Source: an uncultured Lachnospiraceae bacterium (GTDB lineage: Bacteria > Bacillota > Clostridia > Lachnospirales > Lachnospiraceae). Taken from it: a DNA stretch of 16,187 nucleotides. Made by a program: the position numbers and the translations under genes. The stretch is taken from the NCBI GenBank assembly GCA_937915975.1, contig CALGGL010000034.1, positions 1 through 16,187 on the forward strand, written 5' to 3'. Each line of letters opens with the position of its first letter. The stretch's first letter is position 1. This document shows, in pieces, positions 12,389 to 16,187 of this stretch. The notes below the pieces were generated by a model. That model was not told the origin of the DNA, searched no databases, and saw only the letters and a program-made list of their open reading frames with translations.

Positions 12389-15300
12389 ATGGACAATAAT
12401 TATTTGGCGGAAGAACAAAAAAAGATTGAGCTTCAGGAAAACCTCTTTCAAAAAGAAGAAGAGCAAAGTGAGATAAGCATAAATAAGCAAGTGTCTCAAA
12501 TGAAAGAAGAGGAGCATAAGGATGTCAGACAATCAATTATTGACAAAATGGATGCTGTTGAAGAGGAAGCTGTCTCTTTAGAAAAAACAGGCAAAGATTT
12601 ATCAACAAATATAATGGAAAATGAAGATGTGCTTTTCGGAGTCAGGCTTAATAAGACGGTTATGAGTCCTTCCACAAAAACCAGAGTAAGCCATATGAAT
12701 CAAAAAGAGTCCGACAATTCCGTTAAACTGGTTGAAAAGACTAAGCTTGCGCTTGAAGAAAAGATTTTGTTTTACAAGGATAAAGCTTTTTTTGGTAAAT
12801 TCTTAAAAGATTTTGAAATGCTTGATAAAAAGGGCTCAAGTCTATATCTCGAGGTCAAAGCGTCCCTGAAAGAGCTGGATCAAAGATTAAAAGCCTTTGA
12901 GGGAGGAATTAATGACAGTTATAATCTATCCGCTATTGTTGATTCCATGTTTCGTGCCAGTGAAGCGGTAAGAGGCTATCTTGAAACACATAAAGGACAT
13001 AGGATAACTATAAAAGGTTCGGATAAGAAACTCCATATGGAATTTCTTAACAAAGCTTTTAACGATATTATGTCAAATCTTTCGGAAGAAGTCGGGGCTG
13101 CGTCGACGGTTATTGAGAATGTTGAATATACACCGGAGCAGCTAAAAATAGCAAAAGAAAATGTTAAGGAATTAAAGAAAAATTATGATGAGATGACTCC
13201 TGTTATAGGAAAAGGGTATTTTGATACTGCAGAAGAAAAAATTCAAAAACGTTTAAGTATATTTTATAAATACAGGGAAGAAATACGCATATATCGTGCT
13301 GCGCATAAAGAAAAAATGGATTCCGATATGAAAAAGATGTTTGATGAGATGGACAATCTTTCAAAGCAGGCAAAACTTCTATATTGGATGAAGACCAATG
13401 TTAATTCTGAGATGCAAAAGGATGACGTAATGCAAACCCTGCGCGAGCAGTCTTATGAGAAGTCTGAACGTAAGGACAAGTCAAAGGAAGTGGAAAATCC
13501 ACGTAAGTACGATGACAGCCTTGAACCGGAGCAGCTTGCAGGTATAGAACAGATAGATCGTTGGTTCATGAGAAACTGGAATAACGGCGGCTTTGCAGGA
13601 AAGGCATTGACCTTCTTAAAAGCCGGCTGCTCGGATATTATGTTTGAACTATTCAAAAAATCCAAGCGTGAACGTCTTCATATATATTATCTGATTGAGA
13701 CAAGAAGACGAAAGAATGCTGATGCGATGGACGTGGGAGCATCCCAGATGTATGTCCCGACACTTGAAGGCTTTAAGGATCAGATGCTTGCTTCAGCATT
13801 TAAGGTTAAAAGCCATATGACATCAGGATATGTATATTTTCATAAGCTTTCAGAGGCGATGAATATCACGAATTCATATCGGGATATGATTTTTAGCTGT
13901 GGTAAGCTGCTTTCCGAAGAGAAGGAAGATGAAAAGCAAAAGGATACACAACAGGAAAAACAGGAGAATAAACAAAATACAAAAGAGGATTCATTTTTAA
14001 ACACCAATCCTGCCTTGGTCGAAGCAAGAGAAGAAAAGCTTAAGAACGCAACCGTCGGTCTTATGAAATACCAAAGACTTCTTATGAAGTGTCAAAAGGA
14101 TAAGACTGAAGATGATGAACAAACAAAAGTTTTGATAAAAAAAGAGTCAGAGCAGGTTAAAAAGCTGATGAAGGAGCTTGTGGATGCGGATGAGCAGGTC
14201 AGACAGGACTTTGAAGCGGCAGGAGGAGTTATTAATTTAAAATACAATGAAGTAAATGATAAAGTTGATTACACAAATCTCGCCATAAAGGTTGGCTCGG
14301 TTGGTGCGGGATTTATGGATACGGCTGTTCTTAAGACCTCGGATATTCTTAAGATTGGATGGGGATTAGGAAGTCTCGGAGATTGGACTGCTCTTGAAGC
14401 ATGGTCGGGTTCGGTGTCAGGAACACTCTCAGCAGCGGGAAGTGTACTTTCTTGTCTTTTAAATGTTTATAACCTGACACAATATGGTGACAGTATGACA
14501 ACCGGTGAGCTTGCTGAAGGAATTTTTTCAACCATTGGAAACCTCGGAGGTATAGTAAAGAATGTATGGAGTACGGTTGAGACTGTAAATAATGCAGAAA
14601 ACTATGCAACTCAGATAATAAACAATGGCTCAAAGGTTGTCGCCCAGTCTGCCGGTGTTACAGCCGCAACAGGAGCGGTTGCGGTTATCTCTGCTGCAAC
14701 AGGCCTTGCGAAAATGGGAACGGTTGTCAGTGAATGTACCCATATCTATGGTGCATTAAGTGCAATAAAAAGTCTTCATGAAAAAAGGATTATGGAAAGT
14801 GAATCCGACCAAGAGATAAAGAAAATCCAAAATGAAGCAAAATATGAATATGCTGCTCTTACCGCGCGCGATAAAAAACGTGATAGAAAGATTACCTCCG
14901 GCGCATTTCTTGCAGGAGCAGGTGTTGTCTCTATAGCGGGAATTTCAACAGCGGCAGCTGTATCCGGTGTAGGAATTATCTTTACGATAGTGGGATTAGG
15001 CATTACTGTTGTCTCAAGTATTGTGGATGCTGTCAAGTCCGGTAAGGCTAATACAGCATTTTTCGACAATTTTTTAAATATGCCTGAAATAGCAAAAAAA
15101 GTTAAAGAGGCTTTAAAGAAAAAGGGAAGACCGATTGGGAATGAAAAGCATTTTATGGAACAGTTAAGAAGGAGAGTTGCAGCCTGTCTTGGCTTTGCCG
15201 ATGTTGCTTCAGCTGCCGATCAGCTTTCTATTGTATCTGCCAAACATATTTATAATAAGCTTTTCGTGGAAAATCTTACGGATGAAGAGCGTAACGGATA

Positions 15301-15403
15301 CATAGAGTTTGTAAAGTCGCTTGGAGTAAAATATAAGGCCGGAGATGAGAAGTCAAGAAGACCTAAGCTTTTGGCACTTCAAAAGGCAATTTCGGGAAGG
15401 TAG
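12389..15403 (+). CDS. Large coiled-coil protein with glycine/alanine-rich hydrophobic segments, candidate effector or pore-former
   Basis: This is a 1004-residue protein without a recognised family and without a signal peptide. Residues 1-100 are strongly charged and helical (QKKIELQENLFQKEEEQ, KDVRQSIIDKMDAVEEEA). Residues about 100-510 continue as helical, coiled-coil-like sequence. A Lys/Glu/Gln-rich low-complexity linker lies near 511-534. Residues about 631-885 contain hydrophobic Gly/Ala/Ser-rich stretches: 671-698 (SGTLSAAGSVLSCLLNVYNL), 751-780 (SAGVTAATGAVAVISAATGL) and 838-884 (FLAGAGVVSIAGISTAAAVS). Gly-x-x-x-Gly-like spacing suggests membrane insertion or helix packing, as in some pore-forming toxins and injected effectors. 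Residues 885-1004 are a helical tail. It is the centre of the three-gene set GNAT, this gene, YbjN-like. A structural cytoplasmic protein is the alternative. Confidence 0.8.
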   Translation: MDNNYLAEEQKKIELQENLFQKEEEQSEISINKQVSQMKEEEHKDVRQSIIDKMDAVEEEAVSLEKTGKDLSTNIMENEDVLFGVRLNKTVMSPSTKTRVSHMNQKESDNSVKLVEKTKLALEEKILFYKDKAFFGKFLKDFEMLDKKGSSLYLEVKASLKELDQRLKAFEGGINDSYNLSAIVDSMFRASEAVRGYLETHKGHRITIKGSDKKLHMEFLNKAFNDIMSNLSEEVGAASTVIENVEYTPEQLKIAKENVKELKKNYDEMTPVIGKGYFDTAEEKIQKRLSIFYKYREEIRIYRAAHKEKMDSDMKKMFDEMDNLSKQAKLLYWMKTNVNSEMQKDDVMQTLREQSYEKSERKDKSKEVENPRKYDDSLEPEQLAGIEQIDRWFMRNWNNGGFAGKALTFLKAGCSDIMFELFKKSKRERLHIYYLIETRRRKNADAMDVGASQMYVPTLEGFKDQMLASAFKVKSHMTSGYVYFHKLSEAMNITNSYRDMIFSCGKLLSEEKEDEKQKDTQQEKQENKQNTKEDSFLNTNPALVEAREEKLKNATVGLMKYQRLLMKCQKDKTEDDEQTKVLIKKESEQVKKLMKELVDADEQVRQDFEAAGGVINLKYNEVNDKVDYTNLAIKVGSVGAGFMDTAVLKTSDILKIGWGLGSLGDWTALEAWSGSVSGTLSAAGSVLSCLLNVYNLTQYGDSMTTGELAEGIFSTIGNLGGIVKNVWSTVETVNNAENYATQIINNGSKVVAQSAGVTAATGAVAVISAATGLAKMGTVVSECTHIYGALSAIKSLHEKRIMESESDQEIKKIQNEAKYEYAALTARDKKRDRKITSGAFLAGAGVVSIAGISTAAAVSGVGIIFTIVGLGITVVSSIVDAVKSGKANTAFFDNFLNMPEIAKKVKEALKKKGRPIGNEKHFMEQLRRRVAACLGFADVASAADQLSIVSAKHIYNKLFVENLTDEERNGYIEFVKSLGVKYKAGDEKSRRPKLLALQKAISGR

Positions 15404-15414
15404 GAGATTGAAAA

Positions 15415-15978
15415 ATGAATGAAAATTTTAAACCTGATAAAAAAATAATAAACAAGGATAGAAAAGAAATATTAAAAAAGATGAAAACTGACCTTGATGA
15501 GACACAGTTTTCTTCGGAGATTATCGTACCGGAGGGTGTTAAAAACGCTCCTGAAATACTTACTATAGATATGTATGAAATGGGAGTAGGTAATGATGAG
15601 GCACTCGGAGAATTCTATTTTACACCTTTGGTTACAGATGAAGACAAAACGGGATTTTTTAATTGCGTGATAACTTTGTCGGAGACACTTGATGAAACAA
15701 ATCTTGCTAATCTTTACGAAGCCTTAACGGTGCTTAATTTTCATCTTTTAAGCGGATCGTTTGGCGTCGATATGAATAGAAATTATCTGGCATATAAGTT
15801 AACTGTCCCGTATCCTTTAGATATGAAAAAGGATAGTCTTTCAGATCTTGTCAATGTTACCATGGGAAATGCCTTTATGATATGTGATCAGTGGATTGAT
15901 ATGGTGCTTAGAATATCAGAGGGTAAAGGCGATGTCGATGATGTAATTGATGCTTTTGGATTGAGTGATGGAAATTAA
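15415..15978 (+). CDS. Small YbjN/secretion-chaperone-like protein
   Basis: This 187-residue acidic protein starts at ATG 15415, 11 bases after the large gene, behind TAGGAGATTG. Residues about 1-40 are charged. Residues about 65-170 have the beta-then-helix pattern of YbjN/CesT-like folds: FFNCVITLSETLDETNLANL, then YEALTVLNFHLLSGSFGVDM, NYLAYKLTVPYPLDM and SLSDLVNVTMGNAFMICDQW. This fold occurs in type III secretion chaperones and in YbjN-family regulators. Directly following a large protein with hydrophobic segments, it could be the chaperone that keeps it soluble. The fold assignment is by pattern only. It is the last gene of the operon. Confidence 0.75.
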   Translation: MNENFKPDKKIINKDRKEILKKMKTDLDETQFSSEIIVPEGVKNAPEILTIDMYEMGVGNDEALGEFYFTPLVTDEDKTGFFNCVITLSETLDETNLANLYEALTVLNFHLLSGSFGVDMNRNYLAYKLTVPYPLDMKKDSLSDLVNVTMGNAFMICDQWIDMVLRISEGKGDVDDVIDAFGLSDGN

Positions 15979-16013
15979 AAGGATTTGATGATAAAAGAAA
16001 AGAATATAAGCAG

Positions 16014-16070
16014 ATAAGAGCACTTTGTCTTGAGTTTTTTTTCTAAAGATGAATGTGCTCTTATTTTTTT
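16014..16070 (+). terminator. Hairpin terminator of the kinase/effector operon
   Basis: ATAAGAGCAC (16014-16023) pairs with GTGCTCTTAT (16055-16064), extended by inner TT/AA and TCTT/AAGA pairs around a T-rich loop and followed by a T run to 16070. It begins 36 bases after the last stop codon. Confidence 0.82.
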
Positions 16071-16079
16071 GAACAGTTA

Positions 16080-16132
16080 TTGAATATTTATCGAAATTTG
16101 TCAAAAATTGTTGGATATTTATTGGATATTTG
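16080..16132 (+). repeat. Three short direct repeats upstream of the next gene
   Basis: TTGAATATTTA (16080-16090), TTGGATATTTA (16111-16121) and TTGGATATTTG (16122-16132) are near-identical 11-mers; the last two are adjacent. A -10-like TATAAT lies at 16180-16185. They may be regulator sites for a gene beginning beyond the window. The sequence is AT-rich and the repeats are short. Confidence 0.35.
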
Positions 16133-16187
16133 GTAAGCGCTCAATAAAATAGCGTATAGTTTGAACCTTGATAATTGAATATAATAT

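Noticed and set aside
14349..15069. Minus-strand frames opposite the hydrophobic part of the 1004-residue protein
   Set aside because: They overlap a long, well-started plus-strand gene and show no domain pattern or ribosome binding sites.
1..16187. tRNA, rRNA or CRISPR array
   Set aside because: No cloverleaf with TTCRANY/anticodon pattern, no rRNA conserved blocks and no regular repeat-spacer series were seen on either strand.

Overview
The window is low-GC Gram-positive DNA. AGGAGG-type ribosome binding sites, GTG and TTG starts, a Tn916/ICEBs1-type mobilisation module, and Lachnospiraceae-style lipoprotein and LytS-like kinase genes all suggest a Clostridia host, probably a gut or rumen Lachnospiraceae. 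The species cannot be named from the sequence.

Positions 1-378 are the right end of one integrated element: the last 56 codons of a tyrosine recombinase, a tandem repeat that looks like integrase arm sites, and a 15-bp att-like core (378-392). Positions about 379-7569 form a second, complete-looking element of about 7.2 kb between that core and an identical one at 7555-7569. It is laid out like a small integrative mobilizable element (IME). Inside the left end are a terminator, a minus-strand ribbon-helix-helix regulator and two membrane or surface cargo genes. After these comes a 133-nt nested structure (2777-2909), then a HelP/DUF961-like protein, an FtsK/TcpA-type coupling ATPase with a perfect inverted repeat near its 3' end (probable oriT), a Rep_trans/MobT-type relaxase, a Tn916-like excisionase and a Tn916-family integrase. 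There are no mating-pore genes (no VirB4, VirB6 or lytic transglycosylase), so the element would need a helper ICE. Two elements sharing one att core side by side indicate tandem accretion.

After the right att, a perfect 23-bp hairpin terminator probably marks the 3' end of the target gene. A two-gene toxin-antitoxin-like module follows: an XRE regulator and an AbiEii/DUF6036-type nucleotidyltransferase, with a strong promoter carrying a 12-bp palindrome in its spacer. Positions 9007-9430 hold gene debris: a ParB fragment and a winged-helix tail.

Positions 9519-15978 carry five tightly spaced plus-strand genes: a seven-helix LytS-like sensor kinase without a nearby response regulator, a lipoprotein, a GNAT acetyltransferase, a 1004-residue coiled-coil protein with glycine/alanine-rich hydrophobic segments and no signal peptide, and a small YbjN/secretion-chaperone-like protein. 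A terminator closes the run. This cluster is the best candidate for an undescribed system, possibly an effector or toxin with its chaperone and modifying enzyme. That reading is inference from architecture. The window ends in short repeats and AT-rich promoter-like sequence for the next gene.
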